This document shows, one piece after another, positions 32,155 through 38,088 of a stretch of DNA of 38,088 nt (position 1 is the first letter of the stretch; every line of letters begins with the position of its first letter). The notes below the pieces were generated by a model. That model saw only the letters and a program-made list of their open reading frames with translations, ran no database searches and was not told the DNA's origin. This DNA comes from Candidatus Aphodovivens avistercoris (GTDB lineage: Bacteria; Actinomycetota; Coriobacteriia; Coriobacteriales; Eggerthellaceae): the NCBI GenBank assembly GCA_018710945.1, contig DVIW01000047.1, positions 1 to 38,088 on the forward strand. The letters are read 5' to 3'. The position numbers were made by a program, and so were the translations under genes.

Positions 32155-33146
32155 GCCGGCCCCCTCCCCTCCGCATCGGCCGCACAAGGCGCGCACGCAA
32201 CGCCCGCCACCCCATTCGCACCCGGTTCCGCAGAGGCGCTGATTGCACCCGGCCCCGCAGAGGCATCCACCACGCCCGCTGCGTCCGCCAACTGCCGCAT
32301 CACCGCGGAAAGCTGGGCGCGCGCCCGTTCCGCGTCGCCCCGACGGGCCGTCTCGTCGGCGGCCAGCAGCTGGTTCTTCACGTCATGACGCACCCGGGCC
32401 ACCGTCTCCACCTCGCGCACGGTCTCGCCGTAGCGCTCCAGGTACGCAGCCAGCTGCTCTTCCAGAAGCGCTGCGCGCTGGTCAACCAGGCGGCACCTGC
32501 GGTAACGCGAAAACGACGCGAACAGCGCCGCATCCGCCGCAGCACACACGAGGATGGCGGCCGTCGCCGCGCCGTAGGCGGCACCGCCGCCGCCAAACAC
32601 GTGCAACGTCCACACCGTCAGCATCATCACCAGCACCGACTGCGCCACCAAAAAGCCCACGAACAGCCGCAGGTCGCCAACGGGACGGTCGGCCCTGTCG
32701 CGGCCAAGCACCGCCCACAGCCCCCATACCTCCAGCACGAACAGGGCCCAGAAAGCCACGTGGACGAACACGAACTCAGGCAGGTGCGCCAACGCGACGG
32801 CATAGTCGCCGACGGCAAGGCCCGTCGCCGCAAGCCACCCGAAGCTGCACAGCGTGTCGCCGGCGAGTATGGCCACCAGCAACAGAACGGACACCACCAA
32901 GCGGCGCGGCAACGGGTCGGAAGCGAACGCGACGGGCAGCACGTTGAACACGATGAGCGTCAAGCACGCAAAGGACACCGGATCGACGGCATGCCGGAAA
33001 ACGACCATCACCAGGCTCGGCATCACCGTCGCCGTCCAGAACAGCTTCGGACGGCAATAGGTGAGCATCTTCGAATAGCCAACCAGCATGATGAGGTTCG
33101 ACGGCATGACGAACACGAGGTCCATCAGCGCGTACGTTGGGTTCAT
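32151..33146 (-). CDS. Multipass sensor with phosphoacceptor His but no ATPase domain
   Basis: 331 residues. About seven membrane helices (1-212) are followed by the coiled-coil/dimerisation segment DQRAALLEEQLAAYLERYGETVREVETVARVRHDVKN, containing the phosphoacceptor-type His254 in RHDxxN, as in AgrC/GHKL sensors. The protein then ends in ~60 residues of Ala/Gly-rich tail with no N-box or G-box, so it cannot bind ATP as a normal kinase does. Its ATG overlaps the previous sensor stop (ATGA), and its own stop overlaps the next sensor start (ATGA), giving strict coupling. The dimerisation segment is nearly identical to that of the 33143 sensor while the membrane parts differ. Probably an input module phosphorylated by the 31117 protein (inference). 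Confidence 0.85.
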   Translation of the reverse strand: MNPTYALMDLVFVMPSNLIMLVGYSKMLTYCRPKLFWTATVMPSLVMVVFRHAVDPVSFACLTLIVFNVLPVAFASDPLPRRLVVSVLLLVAILAGDTLCSFGWLAATGLAVGDYAVALAHLPEFVFVHVAFWALFVLEVWGLWAVLGRDRADRPVGDLRLFVGFLVAQSVLVMMLTVWTLHVFGGGGAAYGAATAAILVCAAADAALFASFSRYRRCRLVDQRAALLEEQLAAYLERYGETVREVETVARVRHDVKNQLLAADETARRGDAERARAQLSAVMRQLADAAGVVDASAGPGAISASAEPGANGVAGVACAPCAADAEGRGPA

Positions 33147-34069
33147 CGCGCGCCTCCCGTCGCTTCCAGAAGCCGGGCTGCCCCTTCCAGCTGGGCGCGA
33201 GCGCGCCGCACGTCGCCGCGGTGGGCGGTCTCGTCGGCGGCCAGCAGCTGGTTCTTCAGGTCGTGGCGAACGCGGGCCACCGTCTCCACCTCGCGCACGG
33301 TCTCGCCGTAGCGCTCCAGGTACGCGGCGAGCTGCCTTTCCAGAAGCGCCGCGCGCTGATCGGCCAGGCGGCGCTTCCGATAACGCGAAAGCTGGCGAAC
33401 CAGCAGCACGTCCACCGCCCCACACAGCAGCACCACGACCACGCCGCCAAACACCAGCGCATCCTGCCCCTCGAACCGCATCCACTGCTGCATGGGAAGG
33501 ATCACCGACAGCAAGCCCAGCTGGGCAAGAGGAAACAGCACGTACAGCCACGTGCCGCCATCAGCTTCGGCCTTCGCTTCCCCCGCGCCGCTGGCGCCAG
33601 AGCCCGCATCGACCGCATGCAGGCGCCGCGTCCAGCGCCACATCCCGTAGAACGCCGCCGACGCAATCAGGATGTGCGCAACGTGGACGAAATAGAACGC
33701 GGCCAGATGCCTGCGCGAAGCCTCGTTGCCGGCCGTCGCTTCACCGGTAAGGGCCATCCACAGCGCGCCGCCCAGCAGCTCCGCCGCGAACAGGACCACG
33801 TTCGCCAAAAGCACCACCAGGATGCGCCGCGAACGCGGACCCGTTGAGAACAGATAGGGCAGCAGCGCCGAGACGACCGCGCCCAAGATGCCGACGAGGA
33901 CGGGTGGCAGAAGCGAACGGAAGAGCAGGAAAGGAATCTCTATCCCCAGGCGCGTGCACCAGAACGCCACGTTGCTGCGCAGGGGCAGGATCTTCGTCCA
34001 CACGTAGGTGAACACGATCTCGAAGGGCAGCACGCCCGTGAGGTCCATCATGAGGCACAGCGGGTCCAT
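33143..34069 (-). CDS. Multipass sensor with phosphoacceptor His but no ATPase domain (paralogue)
   Basis: 308 residues. Six or seven membrane helices (about 12-30, 43-75, 82-108, 124-147, 173-195, 205-225) are followed by the dimerisation segment with His269 in RVRHDLKNQLL. It ends only about 35 residues later (ARLLEATGGAR), without an ATP-binding domain; the His motif matches AgrC-type sensors. It follows the LytTR regulator gene by 6 bases and overlaps the next sensor by 4. The membrane domain shares no evident similarity with that of the 32151 sensor, suggesting that the two receive different signals or form a heteromer. The absence of an ATPase half is natural rather than a frameshift as far as can be seen, because the next gene is translationally coupled. 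Confidence 0.85.
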   Translation of the reverse strand: MDPLCLMMDLTGVLPFEIVFTYVWTKILPLRSNVAFWCTRLGIEIPFLLFRSLLPPVLVGILGAVVSALLPYLFSTGPRSRRILVVLLANVVLFAAELLGGALWMALTGEATAGNEASRRHLAAFYFVHVAHILIASAAFYGMWRWTRRLHAVDAGSGASGAGEAKAEADGGTWLYVLFPLAQLGLLSVILPMQQWMRFEGQDALVFGGVVVVLLCGAVDVLLVRQLSRYRKRRLADQRAALLERQLAAYLERYGETVREVETVARVRHDLKNQLLAADETAHRGDVRRARAQLEGAARLLEATGGAR

Positions 34070-34075
34070 GCCGGC

Positions 34076-34789
34076 CTACTTCCCCGTACGCAGGTAGGCC
34101 ATCAGCGCCTCGCGCGTGACGGCCCGGCGGCGCTGGCTCACCGGCACGACGCAGCCCGTCGCCATTTCCAGTCCGTCTTTGCCCAGGCGCGCCACCAGGT
34201 CCATGTTCGCCAGGAAGCTCTTGTGGCAGCGCACGAACGAGGCGGGCAGCAAGCGCTCGATGTCGTCGAGGGAGGCGTAGGATTCCACTGCGCCATCGCT
34301 CATTACGATGCGCACCTTGCGGCGGTCGCTTTCCACGTAGACGATGGAGGACGGTGCGATAGACACCGTTTGGCCACGGGACTGCACGGCGATGGCGCGC
34401 GAGCGGGCGCGCTCCAAGTTGCCCAGCGCACGGGACAGCGCGTCGTCCAGGTCGCGCTGCGCGGCGGGCTTGAGCAGGTACCACACGTGCGCGGTGCGGT
34501 AGGCGCGCGAGCAATATTCGGCGTAGCTGGTGAGGTAGATCACCTGGGTGCCGCAGCCCGGCGGGAAAAGACGGCCCACCACGTCGATGCCCGTGCGGTC
34601 ACCATCGCCCAGCTGCACGTCGGCCACCAGAACGTCGATGCGCGCGCCAGCGGACAGCGCGCTTTCAAGATCGACCTCGCTGCGGAAACGCTCGATGCGG
34701 AACCGGGAGCCGTGAGGCGACGCTTTCAACTGGCGGCGGACAAGCTGTGCGTGCTCGTCGTTGTCCTCAAGGATCGCCACCGTGTACAT
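34076..34789 (-). CDS. LytTR-family response regulator
   Basis: 237 residues. The receiver domain (1-125) has acidic pocket Glu8-Asp9, phosphoacceptor Asp57 (VLVADVQLGD), Thr/Ser and Lys in IYLTSYAEYCSRAYRTAHVWYLLKP. The LytTR DNA-binding domain (about 138-237) shows VSIAPSSIVYVESDRRKVRIVMSDG, SLDDIERLLP.SFVRCHKSFLANMDLV and VPVSQRRR, typical of AgrA/LytR regulators that bind direct repeats. The ATG at 34789 puts the receiver at the very start (MYTVAILEDN), with a GCGGGAC ribosome site; ATG 34810 is an alternative. It heads the operon of three sensor proteins and is their likely partner. By position it may control the downstream phosphosignalling/T7SS genes, though no target site is identified. 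Confidence 0.93.
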   Translation of the reverse strand: MYTVAILEDNDEHAQLVRRQLKASPHGSRFRIERFRSEVDLESALSAGARIDVLVADVQLGDGDRTGIDVVGRLFPPGCGTQVIYLTSYAEYCSRAYRTAHVWYLLKPAAQRDLDDALSRALGNLERARSRAIAVQSRGQTVSIAPSSIVYVESDRRKVRIVMSDGAVESYASLDDIERLLPASFVRCHKSFLANMDLVARLGKDGLEMATGCVVPVSQRRRAVTREALMAYLRTGK

Positions 34790-34858
34790 TGCATCGTCCC
34801 GCCTGGTCATTGGCGCCCGTGCGCTGTCGCCGGCCGACGCCCCTCCGCCGTTCGGACG

Positions 34859-34864
34859 ATTATA
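34859..34864 (-). promoter_or_regulatory. -10 element upstream of the LytTR operon
   Basis: A perfect TATAAT (34864-34859, minus strand) lies 70 bases before the regulator start. No good -35 is found at 16-18 bases (GCGCTC/CGCTCA there), so the promoter may need an activator. Confidence 0.45.
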
Positions 34865-34994
34865 AACGCGAACCTTGAAATGAGCGCCCCTCCCCCGGCA
34901 AACTTCGGCCAACCGCGCCCGGCGAACGGCGAGGTGGCGAACGAGGAAATTTCGCTTCGCAAAAAGAAATCAACGAAAGTCAAAGAAGTCAAGG

Positions 34995-35096
34995 ACTCAG
35001 CTCTTGGACGGCGGGCTTATCGAGGAGCCGCGGCGGGGCGTGTTCGCGTTCGCGCTGCCTGGGCTGCGCGACTACGTGCGCAGCTTGGAGGAGTAG
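34995..35096 (+). pseudogene. Possible C-terminal remnant of an ATPase gene
   Basis: The plus-strand frame ending at TAG 35094-35096 reads LLDGGLIEEPRRGVFAFALPG, then LRDYVRSLEE. This resembles the winged-helix end of AAA/ORC-type ATP-binding proteins common in anaerobic Actinobacteria. Nothing upstream continues the protein and no start codon fits, so it looks like the tail of a deleted gene. The rest of the 34865-35453 gap holds no gene I can support. The similarity is from memory of the family pattern. Confidence 0.35.
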
Positions 35097-35453
35097 ACGG
35101 GCGCGGGACGGCGACCCCGCAGGCTACAGATCCGTTCCGTCCGTCGCCTCAGCCCCGGCCCTGCTGCCAACATCCCGCCCGGCCCTCGAGCTTCGGAGCT
35201 TCACCGAACGCCCCGAACATTCGCCTTCCCTTTGCCTTCGCTTAAAGCGGCGTGCGTTCCTTGTGAATTTCAAGCAACGATTGGCTGTCCTTCCTTCTGC
35301 GCGCGCGAACAGCAAGCGCGGCTGCGCTATCGTTTTCCGAAAAGGACGGCGGCGGACGCGCGCTCGCAACCGCGCGCCGCCGCAACGCGCCGGCGCGGCT
35401 CCTGCCGCAGCCGGCAACAACGCGCGAAAACCGGGAAAGCGGGACGATGCCTC

Positions 35454-35870
35454 ATGAAGGGGTTCCTCGAACGACTGCAATGGAAGATGGCCGCCTGGCT
35501 GGAAGGGCGCTACGGCGCCGACAACCTGTCCAGCGTGCTGACGATGCTGGGCCTGGCGCTGATCCTGATCGCGCTGTTCACCGGCTTTGACCTGGTGTGG
35601 GCGTTCGGCATGGGCGTGCTTTTGCTGTCGGCGTTCCGCACCTTCTCCCGCAACATCCCGCGCCGCGAGGCCGAAAACGAGGCTTGGCTGAACCTTGTCA
35701 GCAAGCCGAAAGCAACCCTCTCGCTGGCGCAGAAGGCGTGGGCCAACCGCGCCACCACGCGCTACTTCAAATGCAAGGGCTGCGGCCAGGTGCTGTCTGT
35801 TCCGAAGGGCAAGGGCACGCTGCGCATCACCTGCCCCAAATGCGGCACGCAGACGCAGCGGAAGTCGTAA
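35454..35870 (+). CDS. Membrane protein with C-terminal zinc ribbon
   Basis: 138 residues from the ATG at 35454 (MKGFLERLQWKMAAWLEGRYG). Two adjacent membrane helices (about 27-43 and 46-62) are followed by a basic amphipathic region and a C-terminal zinc ribbon with Cys107, Cys110, Cys127 and Cys130 (KCKGCGQVLSVP...RITCPKCG). The ribosome site is weak and longer in-frame starts exist, but the upstream residues are arginine-rich and noncoding in character. It begins the plus-strand cluster ahead of the DUF5685, DnaJ-like and DnaK genes, with 75 bases before the next start. Probably a membrane partner of this chaperone set; the exact role is unknown. Confidence 0.8.
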   Translation: MKGFLERLQWKMAAWLEGRYGADNLSSVLTMLGLALILIALFTGFDLVWAFGMGVLLLSAFRTFSRNIPRREAENEAWLNLVSKPKATLSLAQKAWANRATTRYFKCKGCGQVLSVPKGKGTLRITCPKCGTQTQRKS

Positions 35871-35945
35871 CGCCATGAGCCCGCATGCCGCCCAATCGTC
35901 TCTGACAACCCCGGCCGCCGCGCACCGCGCGCAAGGGAGCCGCTG

Positions 35946-36824
35946 ATGTTCGGCTACGTTGCCGCCAACCTTCACGACCTGGACGAGGCGGAGCGCCAGC
36001 GCTACCGCGCGGCCTACTGCGGGCTGTGCCATGCGCTGGGCCAGCACTACGGCCAGGCGAGCCGCTTCGCGCTCACCTACGATCTGGCCTTCCTGGTACT
36101 GCTTTTGGGCTCGCTGTACGAGCCGCCCGAGGAAACGGGCCTCAAGCGCTGCGCCCCGCACCCGGTGAAGCCGCACCCCTACCTGCGCACGCGCTACACC
36201 GACTACGCCGCCGACCTGTCCGTAGCGCTGGCCTACCACAAATGCCAGGACGACTGGTCCGACGACCGCAGCTTGCCCGCGCGCGCCTACGCCAGCGCGC
36301 TGTCCGGTGCCTACCGTGCTGCGAAGGAGCGGCAGCCCCGCGCCTGCGCGGCCATCGAGGACGGCCTGGCCGCCATCGCCGCCATCGAGCGCGACCCCGC
36401 TTCCCCGCCCGACGCCGCAGCGAACCGCTTCGGCGCGCTTTTGGGCCAACTGTTCGCCTGCGAAGACGATATGTGGGCGCCGACGCTGCGGGAGATGGGC
36501 GACCAGCTTGGGCGTTTCATCTATTTCATGGACGCCGCCTGCGATGTGCAGCGCGACCGCCGCACGGGAAGCTACAATCCATTGGCGACGCTGGATTTGT
36601 CCGAGCAGGACATCGGCGAGATGCTGCAGCTGTTCGCCGCGCGCGCCACCCGGCAGTTCGAGAAACTTCCGCTCGAACAGGACCTCCACCTGCTGCGCAG
36701 CGTGCTGTACTCCGGCATCTGGCAGAAACGCGCCGCCCAGCAGGCCAAGGAAGCGAAGAAGCAAGCGCGCCGCACGCGAAAGGACGACCGCGCGGCCGCA
36801 TCACCCACGAAGAAGGACGCATAA
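35946..36824 (+). CDS. DUF5685 family protein
   Basis: 292 residues. It begins MFGYVAANLHDLDEAERQRYRAAYCGLCHALGQHYG, with the YCGLCHALG signature and further motifs (CAPHPVKPHPY, AYHKCQDDWSDD, DAACDVQRDRRTGSYNPL) that I recognise from DUF5685. This all-helical protein has a fold and Asp-rich helices recalling trans-isoprenyl synthases but no established activity. The DDW/DAACD.QRD segments could bind metal. The ATG at 35946 has AAGGGAG upstream and overlaps a tiny 23-codon frame (TGATG). It precedes the DnaJ-like gene by one base, a pairing common in anaerobes, which suggests a role beside the Hsp70 system. The charged Lys/Arg tail (AKKQARRTRKDDRAA) is likely disordered. Confidence 0.9.
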   Translation: MFGYVAANLHDLDEAERQRYRAAYCGLCHALGQHYGQASRFALTYDLAFLVLLLGSLYEPPEETGLKRCAPHPVKPHPYLRTRYTDYAADLSVALAYHKCQDDWSDDRSLPARAYASALSGAYRAAKERQPRACAAIEDGLAAIAAIERDPASPPDAAANRFGALLGQLFACEDDMWAPTLREMGDQLGRFIYFMDAACDVQRDRRTGSYNPLATLDLSEQDIGEMLQLFAARATRQFEKLPLEQDLHLLRSVLYSGIWQKRAAQQAKEAKKQARRTRKDDRAAASPTKKDA

Positions 36825-36825
36825 G

Positions 36826-37647
36826 GTGCCAGAGAACCCCTACGACGTGCTGGGCGTGAGCCCGGACGCCTCGCCCGACGAAGTGAAGAAGGCCTACCGC
36901 AAGAAGGCGCGCGAGAACCACCCGGACCTCAACCCGAACGACCCGGGCGCGGCCGAGCGCATGAACCGCATCAACGAGGCCTACGACCGCATCATGAACC
37001 CCGAGAAGTACGAGGCGCGCGACCGTCGCGCTCAGGCGGCCTCGGGCCAGGCCGCAGGCCCGCAGCGCCCCGGTGCGGGATACGGCTACGGCGCGGGCGG
37101 CCCGCAGCGTCCCGGCGCGGGCCAGGGCGGCAGCGCCTACGAGCACGGACCCTCCGGCGGGAGCGGCCCCTACGGCTGGACCGGCGGCTTCGACTTCGAC
37201 GACCTGTTCGGCTTCGGCGGGTTCGCCGGCACAGCGGCTGGCGGGCCCATCCATCCGGAAGCGTCGGCAAGCGACAGCGCTGAAGTGCGCGCGGCGATCG
37301 ACGCCATCAATGCCGGACAGTTCCAGCAGGCCATCGGCATTCTGAACGCCATCACCAGCGGCGGGCGCGACGCGCGCTGGTACTACCTGAGCGCGCTGGC
37401 CAACGACGGCGCCGGCAACACGCTGATGGCGCTGGAGCAGATCCGCCGCGCCGTGCGGCTGGACCCGAGCAACCCCGACTACCAGCGCGCGCAGCGGAAG
37501 TTCCAGCAGGACAGCGTGGAATACCAGGAAGAGGGCCAGGCGCGCGGGTTCACCATGGTGGGCGTGGACCCCATGATGCTGTGCTGCGGCATCTGGTGCT
37601 GCGGACCGGCGCTGTGCCGCATGTGCTTCTTCCCGATAGGACTCTAA
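36826..37647 (+). CDS. DnaJ-like J-domain protein with TPR and Cys-rich C-terminus
   Basis: 273 residues, starting with GTG at 36826, one base after the DUF5685 stop; AAGGA precedes. The J-domain (1-62) has the HPD motif (His32-Pro-Asp) that stimulates Hsp70 ATPase. A Gly/Pro/Phe-rich region (about 70-145; GFDFDDLFGFGGF) and a TPR-like helical part (about 160-225; IDAINAGQFQQAIGILNAI, WYYLSALANDGAGNTLMALEQIRRAVRLDP) follow. The C-terminus is short and cysteine rich (LCCGIWCCGPALCRMCFF, six Cys), hydrophobic and not the classic DnaJ zinc finger. It is therefore a specialised co-chaperone, not housekeeping DnaJ. It lies 63 bases before the second dnaK, presumably its partner. Confidence 0.93.
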   Translation: MPENPYDVLGVSPDASPDEVKKAYRKKARENHPDLNPNDPGAAERMNRINEAYDRIMNPEKYEARDRRAQAASGQAAGPQRPGAGYGYGAGGPQRPGAGQGGSAYEHGPSGGSGPYGWTGGFDFDDLFGFGGFAGTAAGGPIHPEASASDSAEVRAAIDAINAGQFQQAIGILNAITSGGRDARWYYLSALANDGAGNTLMALEQIRRAVRLDPSNPDYQRAQRKFQQDSVEYQEEGQARGFTMVGVDPMMLCCGIWCCGPALCRMCFFPIGL

Positions 37648-37710
37648 CGAGAAACCAACCGCACCGAACGGCGGAAACGCTTCCGATCTCGACGAAAGGA
37701 CGGACACCAT

Positions 37711-38088
37711 ATGGGAGCCACGATAGGCATCGACCTGGGAACGACAAACAGCTGCATGGCGACGGTGGAGGGCGGCAAGCCCGTCATCATCCCCAACGCG
37801 GAAGGCGAGCGCACCACGCCCAGCGTGGTGGCGTTCTCGAAGGACGGCGAGCGGCTGGTGGGCCGCATCGCGGTGCGCCAGGCGGCCATGAACCCCAACC
37901 GCACCATCGCGTCGGTGAAGCGCCACATGGGCACCGACTGGCGCGCCGACATCGACGGCAAGGCCTACACGCCTCAGGAGCTTTCCGCCATGATCCTGCG
38001 GAAGCTGCGCACCGACGCCGAGGCGTTTCTGAACCAGCCCGTCACCGACGCGGTGATCACCGTGCCCGCCTACTTCAACGACATGCAG
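37711..38088 (+). CDS. Second DnaK (Hsp70) paralogue, N-terminal part
   Basis: 126 residues in the window; the gene continues past its end. The reading [22 protein letters not shown] carries the Hsp70 phosphate-1 signature, and [12 protein letters not shown] the second block. Compared with the DnaK at 1-438 it is shorter between VKRHMGTDW and DGKAYTPQE and uses different residues throughout, so it is a paralogue, not a recent copy. The ATG at 37711 follows AAAGGA. It completes the plus-strand cluster with the DUF5685 and J-domain genes and no separate promoter is seen in the 63-base gap, so cotranscription is likely. A dedicated client set is inferred. Confidence 0.95.
   Translation, partial: MGATIGIDLGTTNSCMATVEGGKPVIIPNAEGERTTPSVVAFSKDGERLVGRIAVRQAAMNPNRTIASVKRHMGTDWRADIDGKAYTPQELSAMILRKLRTDAEAFLNQPVTDAVITVPAYFNDMQ

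Noticed and set aside
35260..35274. CTTG-N7-CAAG as a HAIR (HspR) heat-shock operator for the second chaperone cluster
   Set aside because: True HAIR has 7-base arms (CTTGAGT/ACTCAAG); only the outer four bases match, which is expected by chance.
35875..35946. 23-codon frame ending in TGATG at the DUF5685 start, a possible coupling leader peptide
   Set aside because: Weak ribosome site and no recognisable sequence; the overlap may be accidental. Conservation would be needed to revive it.
35124..36764. 546-codon minus-strand frame opposite the zinc-ribbon and DUF5685 genes
   Set aside because: Opposite strand carries recognisable motifs (zinc ribbon, YCGLCHALG); this frame has none.
1..38088. 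The two dnaK genes as inverted repeats that could flip the 37-kb segment
   Set aside because: They are divergent paralogues; shared identity is limited to short Hsp70 signature blocks, too short to suggest active inversion.
1..38088. CRISPR arrays, tRNA or rRNA genes, insertion sequences
   Set aside because: None seen: no regularly spaced repeats, no tRNA-like cloverleaf in the gaps and no transposase-like frame.

Overview
The window is about 38 kb of GC-rich bacterial DNA. The gene set suggests an anaerobic actinobacterium of the class Coriobacteriia, most likely Eggerthellaceae. The pointers are an actinobacterial-style DnaK, a HypE/NikR/ferredoxin cluster, a DUF5685-DnaJ-DnaK cluster and a large WXG100/EssC secretion locus with FHA proteins and Ser/Thr kinases. 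This assignment is inferred from gene content; no database search was possible.

Layout. (1) 1-2836: start of a housekeeping dnaK (minus strand) with a clear promoter and a structured leader, a small 2x[4Fe-4S] ferredoxin, hypE and nikR. (2) 2856-3671: two unrecognised small genes divergently transcribed beside nikR. (3) 3852-5359: a radical SAM/SPASM enzyme directly behind a small zinc-ribbon protein with a repeated YAPxDVM motif, which looks like an enzyme and its peptide substrate. (4) 5538-19352: a type VII secretion (T7SS) module: WXG100 protein, EssC-type ATPase, DUF4176, two small LXG partners (YwqH/YwqI-like), LXG protein, YukD/EsaB-like protein, and FHA or zinc-ribbon membrane proteins. 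(5) 19460-30970: an Ig-like surface protein, a membrane protein carrying eight SExPT repeats, a PknB-type kinase, a PP2C phosphatase, two further FHA proteins and an atypical kinase. (6) 31117-34789: a LytTR response regulator and three membrane sensors that appear to be one histidine kinase split over several polypeptides. (7) 35454-38088 (plus strand): zinc-ribbon membrane protein, DUF5685 protein, DnaJ-like protein and the start of a second dnaK.

From 34789 down to 3852 all recognised genes lie on the minus strand, many touching or overlapping. The whole run reads as one device: a two-component system at its head, a Thr-phosphorylation circuit (kinases, phosphatase, repeat scaffold, five FHA proteins including EssC itself) in the middle, and the secretion ATPase with its WXG100 and LXG clients at the end. 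My working model is that Thr phosphorylation gates assembly or activity of this T7SS, with the split LytTR sensor controlling expression. The model is inference; the motifs it rests on are visible in the sequence.

The most notable points are the split histidine kinase (phosphoacceptor and ATPase halves on different proteins), the eight-fold SExPT scaffold, and the putative radical-SAM-modified zinc-ribbon peptide.
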